The notes: generated by a model from the sequence alone, not told the origin. Numbered from the stretch's first letter, positions 27,164 through 37,408 are shown. The stretch: DNA of 64,000 nucleotides from Mumia sp. Pv4-285 (GCF_041320275.1 NZ_CP162023.1:3100001-3164000); one strand, 5' to 3'. Made by a program: numbers and translations.

Positions 27164-28383
27164 GAGAGACGCTCGATGACCATCGCCATGCCCATGCCGC
27201 CGCCGACGCACATCGACTCGACGCCGTACTGCTTGTCGTGCCACTGCAGCGAGTTGATCAGCGTCGCCGTGATGCGAGCGCCGGTCATGCCGAAGGGGTG
27301 GCCGACGGCGATCGCGCCACCGTTGACGTTGAGCTTGTCCTCGTCGATCCCCAGCTGCTGGGCCGATCCGAGCGACTGCACCGCGAAGGCCTCGTTGATC
27401 TCGAAGAGGTCGACGTCGCCGAGGCTCATGCCGGCGTTCTTGAGCGCCTGCGGGATCGCCTCGACCGGTCCGAGACCCATGATCTCGGGCGACAGACCGG
27501 TGACACCGGTCGAGATGATGCGGGCGAGCGGCGTGAGGCCGAGGTCCTTCGCCTTCTGGTCGCTCATGATGACGAGCGCGGCGGCGCCGTCGTTCAGCGG
27601 GCAGGCGTTGCCGGCGGTGACGGTGCCGTCGGGCCGGAACACCGGCTTCAGCGAGGAGACCGCCTCGTACGTGGTGCCGGCGCGCGGGCCGTCGTCGGCC
27701 GTGACCTGCGTGCCGTCGGCGAGCGTGACCGGCGTGATCTCGCGAGCCCAGAAGCCCTCGGCGATGCGCTGCTCGGTGAGGTTCTGGCTGCGTACGGCGA
27801 AGCGGTCCTGCTCCTCGCGGCTCATGCCGAGGACCTGCGCGACGTTCTCCGCGGTCTGGCCCATCGCGATGTAGGCGTCGGGAAGGTTGCCGTCCTCACG
27901 CGGGTCGGTCCACTTCTGACCGCCCTCGGTGAACGACTCCGTGCGCTGGACGGCGTCGTTGAAGATCGGGTTGGTGATCTCCTGGCCGGGGATCAGGTCG
28001 GAGTTGCCCTTGACGAAGCGGCTGACGGTCTCGACGCCGGCCGAGATGTAGGCGTCGCCCTCGCCGGCCTTGATCGCGTGGAAGGCCATCCGGGTGGTCT
28101 GCAGGCTCGACGAGCAGTAGCGGGTGACCGTCGTGCCAGGCAGGAAGTCGTAGCCGAGGAGGACCGAGACGATGCGGCCCATGTTCATGCCCTGCTCGCC
28201 GCCGGGGAGTCCGCAGCCGAGGATGAGGTCGGTGATGTCGCGTGGGTCGAGCTCGGGGACCTTGTCGAGCGCGGCGCGCACCATCTGCGCGCTCAGGTCG
28301 TCGGGACGCATGTCCTTGAGCGAGCCCTTGAACGCGCGCCCGATCGGCGAACGCGCGGTGGAGACGATGACGGCTTCAGGCAT
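27160..28383 (-). CDS. Acetyl-CoA acyltransferase (thiolase)
   Basis: This 407-residue thiolase cleaves 3-ketoacyl-CoA to acetyl-CoA and a shortened acyl-CoA. The nucleophilic cysteine lies in TRYCSSSLQT (about residue 90), the His in GGAIAVGHPFGMTGA (about 359) and the second Cys in ESMCVGGGMGMA (about 389). Length and motifs match degradative FadA-type enzymes. It follows acyl-CoA dehydrogenase by 91 bases and overlaps the next SDR, so it belongs to a four-gene degradation operon. Confidence 0.95.
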   Translation of the reverse strand: MPEAVIVSTARSPIGRAFKGSLKDMRPDDLSAQMVRAALDKVPELDPRDITDLILGCGLPGGEQGMNMGRIVSVLLGYDFLPGTTVTRYCSSSLQTTRMAFHAIKAGEGDAYISAGVETVSRFVKGNSDLIPGQEITNPIFNDAVQRTESFTEGGQKWTDPREDGNLPDAYIAMGQTAENVAQVLGMSREEQDRFAVRSQNLTEQRIAEGFWAREITPVTLADGTQVTADDGPRAGTTYEAVSSLKPVFRPDGTVTAGNACPLNDGAAALVIMSDQKAKDLGLTPLARIISTGVTGLSPEIMGLGPVEAIPQALKNAGMSLGDVDLFEINEAFAVQSLGSAQQLGIDEDKLNVNGGAIAVGHPFGMTGARITATLINSLQWHDKQYGVESMCVGGGMGMAMVIERLS

Positions 28384-28474
28384 TGAGATGTCCTTCTCTC
28401 GAGGTCCAGACTGTTCTTGAGTTGAGCCGGTGTTGCGGGTGTCCCGAGACGGTGTCGCAGGGGTGACCGGGAGG

Positions 28475-29620
28475 TCAGAGCCCGAGGTCGCGGCCGATGA
28501 GCTCCTTCATGATCTCGTTCGAGCCGGCCCAGATCTTGGTGACGCGGGCGTCCTGCCAGGCGCGCGCGACTCGGTACTCGTTCATGAATCCGTAGCCGCC
28601 GTGCAGCTGGACGCAGTGGTCGAGCACCTCGTTCTGCACCTGCGACGACAGCCACTTGACCTTGGCGGCGTCGATCGCGGTGAGGGCGCGCTGGGTGTGC
28701 GCCATGACCGCGGCGTCGACGTACGCCTCGACGGACTCGATGCGGGTGACGAGCTCGGCGAGCAGGAACTTGTTGTGCTGGAACGATCCGATCGGCTGCT
28801 TGAAGGCCTGGCGGTCCTTGGCGTAGTCGATCGTCTCGAGCAGGATCTGCTTGGCGTGCGCGACGTTGGAGACCGCGCACGAGAGACGCTCCTGCGGGAG
28901 ACGCTCCATCATCGCGATGAAGCCGCGGTCGACCTCGCCGATGACCTGCGCGTCGGTCACGCGTACGTCGGAGAAGAAGAGCTCGGCGGTGTCCGACTCG
29001 TTCTGGCCGACCTTGTCGAGCTTGCGGCCGCGGGTGAAGCCGTCCATGCCGGTCTCGACGGCGAAGAGGGTGATGCCCTTGGCCCCCTTCTCGGGGCTCG
29101 TGCGGGCGGCGACGACAACCAGGTCGGCGGACCAGCCGTTGGTGATGAACGTCTTGGAGCCGTTGATGACCCAGTCGTCGCCGTCGCGGACGGCGGTGGT
29201 CTTCAGCGCTGCCAGGTCGGACCCGCCGGACGGTTCGGTCATCGCGATGGCCGTGAGCAGCTCACCGGTGACGAACCGGGGAAGCCAGCGCTCCTTCTGC
29301 TCGTCCGTGGTCAGCTCGACGAGGTACGGGGCGACGATGTCGGAGTGGATGCCGGTGCACGACGGCAGCGCGGCGTTGACCTTCGACAGCTCCTCGGCGA
29401 GAACGGCGTTGAAGCGGAAGTCACCGGCCTCCGCACCGCCGAACGCCTCCGGCACCTCGAGCCCGAGGAGACCTTGCTTGCCGGCCCCGAGCCAATAGTC
29501 GCGCGGCAGACCCTTGTCGACGGCATACTGCTCGACGTTCGGGAGAACGCTCCGCTCGACGAACGCCGCGACCGAGGCGCGGAAGGCCTCGTGGTCGTCC
29601 TCGAAGATTGCTCGCTTCAT
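28475..29620 (-). CDS. Acyl-CoA dehydrogenase
   Basis: This 381-residue flavoenzyme oxidises acyl-CoA to enoyl-CoA. Domain landmarks are AMTEPSGGSDLAALKT (about residue 130, FAD/substrate loop) and GGYGFMNEYRVARAWQDARV near the C-terminus. The MCAD catalytic-Glu position (YEGT) is Ala here (WAGS), but a Glu occurs in LLETIDYAKDRQAF, where LCAD/isovaleryl-type enzymes place their base. The ATG follows GGAGG at good spacing. It heads the minus-strand operon, and the operator at 29665 lies 45 bp upstream, between it and the TetR gene. Confidence 0.94.
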   Translation of the reverse strand: MKRAIFEDDHEAFRASVAAFVERSVLPNVEQYAVDKGLPRDYWLGAGKQGLLGLEVPEAFGGAEAGDFRFNAVLAEELSKVNAALPSCTGIHSDIVAPYLVELTTDEQKERWLPRFVTGELLTAIAMTEPSGGSDLAALKTTAVRDGDDWVINGSKTFITNGWSADLVVVAARTSPEKGAKGITLFAVETGMDGFTRGRKLDKVGQNESDTAELFFSDVRVTDAQVIGEVDRGFIAMMERLPQERLSCAVSNVAHAKQILLETIDYAKDRQAFKQPIGSFQHNKFLLAELVTRIESVEAYVDAAVMAHTQRALTAIDAAKVKWLSSQVQNEVLDHCVQLHGGYGFMNEYRVARAWQDARVTKIWAGSNEIMKELIGRDLGL

Positions 29621-29664
29621 CGGGAGGGCCTCCGGGTCATGAGATCGTGATCCCCTAGAGTGTA

Positions 29665-29680
29665 CTAAGCGCGCGCTTAG
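29665..29680. promoter_or_regulatory. TetR-type operator palindrome (copy 2)
   Basis: CTAAGCGCGCGCTTAG is a perfect 16-bp palindrome in the 104-bp gap between the divergent acyl-CoA dehydrogenase and TetR genes. It shares CTAAGCG/CGCTTAG with the element at 23664, so one regulator probably binds both. Confidence 0.8.
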
Positions 29681-29724
29681 CGCGTGGAGGGGTCCCCCCA
29701 CCCTCCTCGACCCCAGGAGTGACC

Positions 29725-30333
29725 ATGACCGAGGCTCCAGCCCGCAAGCGGCTGACCGACGCCGCCATCGACGCGTTCGCCGAGCGCGGGTTCCACGCGA
29801 CGACGACCCGTGACATCTCGACACGGGCCGGCATGAGCCCGGCAGCACTCTACGTGCACCATGCCTCCAAGGAGCAGCTGCTGTACGAGGTCAGCAGCTC
29901 CGGGCACATCGAGTGCCTCGAGATGATCCGCGCGGCGGCGGCGACGAGCGCCGACCCTGTGCAGCGTCTCGCCAACATGCAGTTCGCGTTCACGCGCTAC
30001 CACGCCACGCACACCGCGGGCGCCCGTGTCGTCCAGTACGAGATTGCCGCGCTGACTCCCGAGCACCGCCGGGAGGTCGCCGGATACCGACGCGACATCG
30101 AGCGCGTCTACCACGAGGCGATCACGGACGGTGTCGAGAAGGGCGTCTTCGACGTCCAGGACGTCCCCGGGGTCTCGCTCGCGCTGATCTCGATGGCGAT
30201 CGACCTCGTCCGGTGGTACCAGCCGCAGGGCGCCCGGACGCCAGAGTCGCTCGGCCGGATCCACGCCCAGATGGCCCTGCGGTCGGTCGGCGTCACCCAC
30301 GAGGTTGCGCCCGAGGAGACTCCCGCCGACTGA
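29725..30333 (+). CDS. TetR-family transcriptional regulator
   Basis: This 202-residue regulator has an N-terminal TetR helix-turn-helix (about residues 8-55: TDAAIDAFAERGFHATTTRD and MSPAALYVHHASKEQLL) and a helical ligand-binding domain. An AGGAG at 29715 supports the ATG; a GTG six bases upstream is possible. It is divergent from the acyl-CoA dehydrogenase operon across a 16-bp palindrome that reappears before the SDR/kinase operon, so it probably represses both and itself, relieved by an acyl-CoA. The family resembles KstR2/FadR-type catabolic regulators only in general. Confidence 0.92.
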   Translation: MTEAPARKRLTDAAIDAFAERGFHATTTRDISTRAGMSPAALYVHHASKEQLLYEVSSSGHIECLEMIRAAAATSADPVQRLANMQFAFTRYHATHTAGARVVQYEIAALTPEHRREVAGYRRDIERVYHEAITDGVEKGVFDVQDVPGVSLALISMAIDLVRWYQPQGARTPESLGRIHAQMALRSVGVTHEVAPEETPAD

Positions 30334-30380
30334 GGCGTGCCGGCCACCGACGCGCAGAGGGCGGCGCGGCTGAAACAGCA

Positions 30381-30424
30381 GCGCGGCCGTCCTGAAGCCG
30401 GGGGAAACTCCAGAACAGCCGCGC
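30381..30424. terminator. Hairpin between tetR and yceI
   Basis: Arms 30381-30395 and 30410-30424 pair over 15 bases if G-U pairs are allowed, around a 14-nt loop. It lies between the convergent TetR and YceI genes. Confidence 0.5.
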
Positions 30425-30473
30425 GCTCTACGCGACGATGCCGCGACGCGATGGCGTCACGGCATCGGCGGGA

Positions 30474-31010
30474 TCACTGGGCGAGAACGGCCTCGCCGGT
30501 GATGTTGACGGTGATCTTGTCACCGATCATGACCTTGTCGCCCTCGAGCGGGATGTTGAAGTCGATCCCGAACTCCTTGCGGCTGATCGTCGTGGTGGCC
30601 TCGACGCCCACGCGGGTGCCGCCCCACGGGTCCTTGCCCTCGCCGAGGAACTCGACCGACAGCTCGACCGGACGGGTGATGTCCTTGATCGTGAGGTCGC
30701 CGGTGACGACGAAGTCGGTGTCCGACTTCGCGACGACGCCGGTCGACGTGAAGGTCATCGTGGGGTGCGTCTCGACGGAGAAGAAGTCGGCGGAGCGCAG
30801 GTGCGCGTCGCGGTCCGGCGTGCCGGTGTTGATCGAGGTGAGGTCGATCGTCGCGGTCGTCGTCGACTCCGTGATCTCCGGAGCGGTGGTGATGCTTCCC
30901 TCGAACTTCTCGAACTTGCCGCGCACCTTGCTCATGATGTGACGGACGGTGAAACCGATCTCGGTGTGGGTCGGATCGAAGTTCCAGGTGCCTGTGGTGA
31001 TCTGTGCCAT
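30474..31010 (-). CDS. YceI-family lipocalin-like protein
   Basis: This 178-residue protein is a YceI-like beta-barrel that in homologues binds isoprenoids or other lipids. The family starts with TTGTWNFDPTHTEIGFTVRH, and the repeat DRDAHLRSADFFSVETHPTMTF is diagnostic. No signal peptide is present at the chosen ATG (31010), so this form is probably cytoplasmic, unlike periplasmic E. coli YceI. An upstream in-frame ATG adds only basic residues. A GGGGA motif precedes the start. It is divergent from a MarR gene across an inverted repeat and probably under its control. Confidence 0.92.
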   Translation of the reverse strand: MAQITTGTWNFDPTHTEIGFTVRHIMSKVRGKFEKFEGSITTAPEITESTTTATIDLTSINTGTPDRDAHLRSADFFSVETHPTMTFTSTGVVAKSDTDFVVTGDLTIKDITRPVELSVEFLGEGKDPWGGTRVGVEATTTISRKEFGIDFNIPLEGDKVMIGDKITVNITGEAVLAQ

Positions 31011-31072
31011 GGTGCTGCGTCCCCTTTTGGGTCGTGGTGGTCTTCTAGGGCTTGGCGCCGGCCTCGCCGCTG

Positions 31073-31130
31073 TAGTTGCGGCTTCAACCAACTGCCTTCA
31101 CCGTAGCATAACTAATTGAAGACGCAACTA
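31073..31130. promoter_or_regulatory. 15-bp inverted repeat in yceI/marR control region
   Basis: TAGTTGCGGCTTCAA (31073-31087) and TTGAAGACGCAACTA (31116-31130) are reverse complements at 14 of 15 positions, 28 bp apart. The right arm covers the marR -35 (TTGAAG) and the left arm lies close to the probable yceI start of transcription. Two MarR operator sites are the simplest reading. Confidence 0.7.
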
Positions 31131-31145
31131 TTCCCTGGGTACAAT
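31116..31145 (+). promoter_or_regulatory. marR promoter, -35 TTGAAG and -10 TACAAT
   Basis: The -35 (31116-31121) and -10 (31140-31145) are 18 bp apart. The -10 ends 6 nt before the ATG, so the transcript is probably leaderless. Confidence 0.7.
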
Positions 31146-31151
31146 CGGTCC

Positions 31152-31637
31152 ATGACCTCGACCACGCAGACCGCCCCCGACACGCGGTGGCTCGACGACC
31201 AGCAGCAACGCCTGTGGCGTTCGTTCCTCGGCGGGTCAACAGCGTTCTTCGACCAGCTCGACCGTGACCTGCGCCGCGAGCACGACCTCTCGATGCCAGA
31301 GTACGAGATCCTCGTCCGACTCTCGGAGGCCCCGGACTGGACCCTGCGGATGGCCGAGGTCGCCAGCCAGGTCGCGCACTCGCGCAGCCGCATCACCCAC
31401 ACCGTCAGCCGGCTCGAGCGCGCCGGGCTGGTGGAGCGCGCGTCGTGCCTGTCCGACGGCCGCGGGGTCAACGCAAAGCTCACCGAGGCCGGCATGGACC
31501 GGCTCCGCGACGCCGCTCACACCCACGTCGGCGGCGTCCGTCGATACCTGATGGACAACCTCACCGAGGACGAGTTCGAGATCCTGGGTCAGGCGTTCGA
31601 GCGCGTACGCCGCGACCTGGGCGGTCAGGGCTTCTGA
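31152..31637 (+). CDS. MarR-family transcriptional regulator
   Basis: This 161-residue winged-helix regulator matches MarR: LRMAEVASQVAHSRSRITHTV as the recognition helix region (about residues 72-92), the wing RASCLSDGRGVNAKLTEAG, and flanking dimerisation helices. The start is fixed by the -10 box; an upstream ATG at 31116 would lie inside the promoter. MarR proteins commonly repress a divergent gene and respond to phenolics or oxidants, and here the divergent gene is yceI. The inducing ligand is unknown. Confidence 0.93.
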   Translation: MTSTTQTAPDTRWLDDQQQRLWRSFLGGSTAFFDQLDRDLRREHDLSMPEYEILVRLSEAPDWTLRMAEVASQVAHSRSRITHTVSRLERAGLVERASCLSDGRGVNAKLTEAGMDRLRDAAHTHVGGVRRYLMDNLTEDEFEILGQAFERVRRDLGGQGF

Positions 31638-31675
31638 GAGGTCGTCCCCTGACGACGATCGCCCCACAGCACGAC

Positions 31676-31714
31676 GTACGAGGCCGGCCCCGCTGAACGG
31701 GGCCGGCCTCGTAC
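31676..31714. terminator. Perfect 16-bp GC-rich hairpin
   Basis: Arms 31676-31691 and 31699-31714 are exact complements around the loop GCTGAAC. It separates convergent marR and ettA and probably ends both transcripts. Confidence 0.8.
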
Positions 31715-31730
31715 TGTTCGTGCTTCTGGA

Positions 31731-33413
<1,683 letters not shown>

Positions 33414-33479
33414 GATGGGTCCAGCGTAGGCGCTCCCCCGGCGGAGCCGTGAATCGGACCGTCGGAGGAGCAGCACACC

Positions 33480-33944
33480 TCAGACGGCGACCGCCTCCGC
33501 TCGAAGGTCGGGAACGGCATGGGTGCTCTCGAACGCTGCCACCGCCTCTCCTTCCTGCGACGGCGTCTCGACAGTGGGCGCCGGCTCGTTGCGACGGAAC
33601 GTGGTCGTCCCGCGGTTGAGGTCGTGGCACACCGCAGTCGCTTCGAGGACGTCGCGACGGTGCTCCTCCCCCGACTCCTTGTCCTGCCAGGTGTGGGTGC
33701 GGAGCCGGCCGAGGACCACGACCGGGTCCCCCAGCTGGAGGGAGGTGGCCGCGTTCTGTGCCAGCGTGCGGGCGGCCTTCACGGTGATCCACACGGTCGG
33801 AAGATCACGCCACCCGCCTTGCTGCCGGTCGTAGTAGCGCGGCGTGGATCCGACCCGGAACATCGCCCACGCGAAGCTGCCGCTCTCGCGAAGCTCGACG
33901 GGCGTGCCGACGTTGCCGTAGACGGTCATCTGGTTGTCGCTCAT
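33480..33944 (-). CDS. ssb: Single-stranded DNA-binding protein, paralogue type
   Basis: This 154-residue protein has the OB fold of SSB (residues 4-110: TVYGNVGTPVELRES, WITVKAARTLAQN, DPVVVLGRLRTHTW). The C-terminus lacks the acidic DDDIPF tip that recruits repair partners in housekeeping SSB, and no rpsF/rpsR neighbours are present, so this is probably a second, SsbB-like protein. The ATG has CAGGAG upstream. It lies downstream of two dynamin-like GTPase genes on the same strand, 118 bases away. Streptomyces SsbB is known to act in chromosome segregation during sporulation; an analogous role here is speculation. Confidence 0.88.
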   Translation of the reverse strand: MSDNQMTVYGNVGTPVELRESGSFAWAMFRVGSTPRYYDRQQGGWRDLPTVWITVKAARTLAQNAATSLQLGDPVVVLGRLRTHTWQDKESGEEHRRDVLEATAVCHDLNRGTTTFRRNEPAPTVETPSQEGEAVAAFESTHAVPDLRAEAVAV

Positions 33945-34062
33945 GGGCGCTCCTGTCATCGGGGACACCCTCAATGTGGGTTCTCCGCGCAGGAACGAAC
34001 CACGGCGTCCTCGCCGCTGTGGACGAGCACACCGTGTGGACGGATGACGCGAGGACGACCGG

Positions 34063-35688
34063 TCAGACGTTGCGGCCGAGTGCCGTCGCGATGCCGCGTC
34101 GCGCCTGGTCGTACGCCGCAAGCTCGGCGTCGACCGGATCGAGCACGCGGGCACGGGCGACGTCGGCGATCGTGGACCGGAGGCGGTCCTCGACCCCGCG
34201 AGCCCTGCTCCGTGCCGAAGACTTCGCGACGACGGTGGTGACCAGGGCCAGCCCGAGCCCGACGACCAGACCGGCGACCGCGAGGATCACGGGGAGCCAC
34301 ACGCCTCCGACGGTCGGGGCGGACGTGCTCCCGGTCAGACCGGCTCCGGCCAGCGCGAGGAGCCACAGGAGCCCGCCGAGGGTCACCGCGAGCGCGACCC
34401 ACTGGATCGCCTTGACGGCCGACCACCAAGCCGGCGGACGACCGAGACCGAGACCGGTCGAGGCGATGGCGCCGTCCAGGACGTCGCCGAGATCACGGTT
34501 GGGGACGACGACCGCGCGGCGCATGGACTGCACCCACGGAGCCGTGAGGCCGATGGTGGACTTCTCGGCCACGTCGCGGACCGCGACGTCGACGGCAGGC
34601 CGCTGCACGCGCGCCGGCACCCCGTCGGCGCCGTCACCGCCGCGAGCGCCGCTCGACTTCGAGCGTCCGATCAGGCGCAGCGGCGGCCAGGTCGTCGCGG
34701 ACACGGCCTTGGAGACCAGCGTCTTCTCGGTGGAGTCGGCGACGGCTGCCACGCCCGCCGCGTCGGCGAGCGCCTCGACGAGCTGGTCGCGGTCGGAGTC
34801 GGTCAGACCGATCGCCGGCGCGTCTCCACTGACCTGACCGAGCGCCCTCGCGACGTGCTCGACGTCGGCGCCGGTGCGCATGCCGGCGGCCTGCTTGTCG
34901 CGGATCCGGCGGACGAGGGCGCGCTTGAGGTCGTCGACGCCGTCGCCCCGCAGTGCGGACACGGCCAGGACGGGGACGCCGGCGAGTCCGTCGTCGGCCA
35001 GGAGTCGGCGGATGTCCTGCAGGGCGCCGTCCCACTTCTCCGGCGGCAGCTTGTCGATCTGGTTGAGCACGACCATCGTGACGGCGGCATGGCGCGCCAG
35101 GGGGCGGAGGTAGCGCTCGTGGATCGCCGCATCGGCGTACTTCTGGGGATCGAGGACCCACACCAGCACGTCGGCGTACTGGACGAGTCGATCGACCTCC
35201 AGGTGGTGCGACACCTCGGTCGAGTCGTGGTCCGGGAGGTCGAGGAGCACCAGACCGTCGAGGTTCGTGTCGTCTGTGGTGGAGCCGAGCGGGCTGGTCA
35301 GCGACATCTGCTGACGCTCCGCGATGCCCATCCAGCCGAGCAGCTCTCGCGTGCCGCTCTCGCCCCAGGCGACAGCCATCGCCCAGGAGGTCGTCGGACG
35401 TCGGACGCCCACGGCCGAGAGCTCGATGCCGGCGACGGCGTTGAAGAGGGACGACTTCCCTGAGCCGGTCGCACCCGCGAGCGCGACCACGGTGCGGTCG
35501 CTGGCGAGGCGGAGACGCTCGCCGGCGCGGCGCACCACGACGGCTCCCTCCTCGACGAGCGCGGGGTCGAGCCGACCAGCGGTGGCGTCCACGGCGCGGG
35601 CGAGTCCGTCGACGCGCGCGGCGACGTCACCGCCGCTCGTGCTGAACAACGGTGCCGGCGAGGCGCCGGCAAGATCAGTCCCAGTCAC
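34063..35688 (-). CDS. Dynamin/YfjP-like membrane GTPase (second of pair)
   Basis: This 541-residue GTPase has P-loop GATGSGKSS (about residue 72), G3 DLPDHDS (about 150), G4 NQID (about 208) and a G5-like SAL. Two transmembrane helices near residues 415-440 and 450-480 anchor it, followed by a helical tail. The architecture resembles bacterial dynamin-like and YfjP proteins. It begins with GTG one base after the stop of a second, longer GTPase gene, so the two are co-translated and probably hetero-oligomerise. Membrane remodelling or division is inferred from resemblance to Streptomyces DynA/DynB. Confidence 0.85.
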   Translation of the reverse strand: MTGTDLAGASPAPLFSTSGGDVAARVDGLARAVDATAGRLDPALVEEGAVVVRRAGERLRLASDRTVVALAGATGSGKSSLFNAVAGIELSAVGVRRPTTSWAMAVAWGESGTRELLGWMGIAERQQMSLTSPLGSTTDDTNLDGLVLLDLPDHDSTEVSHHLEVDRLVQYADVLVWVLDPQKYADAAIHERYLRPLARHAAVTMVVLNQIDKLPPEKWDGALQDIRRLLADDGLAGVPVLAVSALRGDGVDDLKRALVRRIRDKQAAGMRTGADVEHVARALGQVSGDAPAIGLTDSDRDQLVEALADAAGVAAVADSTEKTLVSKAVSATTWPPLRLIGRSKSSGARGGDGADGVPARVQRPAVDVAVRDVAEKSTIGLTAPWVQSMRRAVVVPNRDLGDVLDGAIASTGLGLGRPPAWWSAVKAIQWVALAVTLGGLLWLLALAGAGLTGSTSAPTVGGVWLPVILAVAGLVVGLGLALVTTVVAKSSARSRARGVEDRLRSTIADVARARVLDPVDAELAAYDQARRGIATALGRNV

Positions 35689-35689
35689 G

Positions 35690-37408
35690 TCAGTCCCAGT
35701 CCTCGGGGATCAAGTCGGTGTGTCGCGCATCCTCGGCGGCACGCGCAGCGGCTCGAATGCTATCGGCTGCGGAGGGTGCAGCGGCAGTCCGAGCGAGGAC
35801 GTCGTAGAAACGCTGCCTCTCGTCACGCAGCACGGTGCCCGCTCGGCGCAGGAGGTCTTCCTTGGCGAGCTCGAGCAGACGGTGGGCGGTCACGTCGCCG
35901 AAGACCTCGACGAGGAGCTCGCGGGCGGTCGATGCTCCGCTGGCGACCTCGTCCTCCCGGGGGGCCAGCTCGTTGACGACGCAGATGCCGAGCGTGACCG
36001 CGGAACCGGCCGTGCCGAGCGCCAGGAAGCGCGCAGTCATGCGACGCTCGGCGCCCTCGGCCCGCACGATCTCCGTGCACGCCTCGATCCAGTCGGAGGC
36101 GATGCGCTCGGCACGCGTCCGCAGGGTGCGGGTGGCACGCTCCAGCTCTCGCCCCGAGCCCGCGAGGAGCGACGCGCCGGCGCCGGACGCCTCCCAGGCC
36201 TGGTACGCCGCGTGGGCGCCGGCCTCGGCCTGCTCGAGCAGCAGCAGCTCGATGTCGTGGCCGAGCGTCTCCTGGACCTCGGCGACCCGGGCGCGACGGC
36301 CGCGCACGCTGTCGACGATGCGGTCGCGCAGGCGTCCGATGCGGTCGTCGGCACCGCGGAGCAGGTCACCGGACCCGGCGAAGTCGCGCCAGCGAGCCGC
36401 GAGCTCCCCCCGCATCAGCGTGCCGTCGGAGAGGTCCTTCGCGAAGGCGGCCTCGGCACCGGTGTAGGCGCGGTCGACGTCCTCGACGAGCGAGGAGAGC
36501 ACCGCGCCCTGGTCGGCAACGGCGTCGGCGACGTCGAACGCGCTGAAGACGATCTTGCGGACTGCGCCGTCGAGGGTCTGCGTGACGATCGCGGCGCGCA
36601 CCTCCGGGTCGGCGGCGAGGTCGTGGAGCCAGTTGAGGATCGGGGCGACGGCGCTCGGCGGCAGCAGGCCGTCCTCGTCGACGTCACCCTCGAGCACCGT
36701 GAACAGCGGAGAGTCCTTGAGGCCGCGCGCGGTGAGCATGCGGGCGAGGTGACCGCGGACCTCGCCCATCGACGGCTCGGGTGTGCGGTCGAGGACGATC
36801 GCGACGGCGGCGCTGCGGTCGGCCGCCTCCCGCAGGTAGTCCCACGGCACCTGGTCGGCGTAGCGAGCCGCCGAGGTCACGAAGAGCCACAGGTCGGCCG
36901 CGGCGAGCAGCTCGCCCGCGAGTCGCCGGTTGTCGGCCTCGACCGAGTCGACGTCCGGTGCGTCGAGGAGCGCGAGCCCCTGGGGCACCGTGTGCGCGGC
37001 GACCAGCGTCAGCGACCGCGTGTCGTGCGACTGGCTGGTGGCGCGGGCGAGGTCGGGGAGGATGCGGTCCGGCTGGAACCAGTCGGCGTCGGCCGGGTTG
37101 TGGACGAGCACGGCCGAGCGTGTCGTCGGCCGGAGCACTCCTGACTCGGTGACCTGGCGACCCACGAGCGAGTTCACGAGAGTCGACTTGCCGGCACCGG
37201 TGGAGCCACCGATCACCGTCAGGAGCGGGGCGTCGAGCTGCACCAGCCGCGGGAGGACGTAGTCGTCGAGCTGCGAGAGCAGCGATCGCTGGGCCTCGCG
37301 CCCCTCGGCGGCCCCCGGGACGTCGAGGCCCAGGGCAGCACCGCCCAGCTCGGAGCGCAGCTTGAGCAGCGCAGCGAGCAGGGTCGCGGTGGAACCATCC
37401 CTCGACAC
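35690..37408 (-). CDS. Dynamin-like GTPase (first of pair)
   Basis: This 572-residue GTPase has P-loop GGSTGAGKSTLVNSL (about residue 64), switch Thr in RPTTRS, G3 LLDAPDVDS (about 140) and G4-like VLDRTPE (usual NKxD is altered). The middle and C-terminal parts are long helices, with one hydrophobic segment near residue 485 (LALGTAGSAVTLGICVV) that may insert into the membrane. The GTG start follows GGAGG at good spacing; an upstream extension is unsupported. It is adjacent to the second GTPase gene. Confidence 0.84.
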   Translation of the reverse strand: MSRDGSTATLLAALLKLRSELGGAALGLDVPGAAEGREAQRSLLSQLDDYVLPRLVQLDAPLLTVIGGSTGAGKSTLVNSLVGRQVTESGVLRPTTRSAVLVHNPADADWFQPDRILPDLARATSQSHDTRSLTLVAAHTVPQGLALLDAPDVDSVEADNRRLAGELLAAADLWLFVTSAARYADQVPWDYLREAADRSAAVAIVLDRTPEPSMGEVRGHLARMLTARGLKDSPLFTVLEGDVDEDGLLPPSAVAPILNWLHDLAADPEVRAAIVTQTLDGAVRKIVFSAFDVADAVADQGAVLSSLVEDVDRAYTGAEAAFAKDLSDGTLMRGELAARWRDFAGSGDLLRGADDRIGRLRDRIVDSVRGRRARVAEVQETLGHDIELLLLEQAEAGAHAAYQAWEASGAGASLLAGSGRELERATRTLRTRAERIASDWIEACTEIVRAEGAERRMTARFLALGTAGSAVTLGICVVNELAPREDEVASGASTARELLVEVFGDVTAHRLLELAKEDLLRRAGTVLRDERQRFYDVLARTAAAPSAADSIRAAARAAEDARHTDLIPEDWD

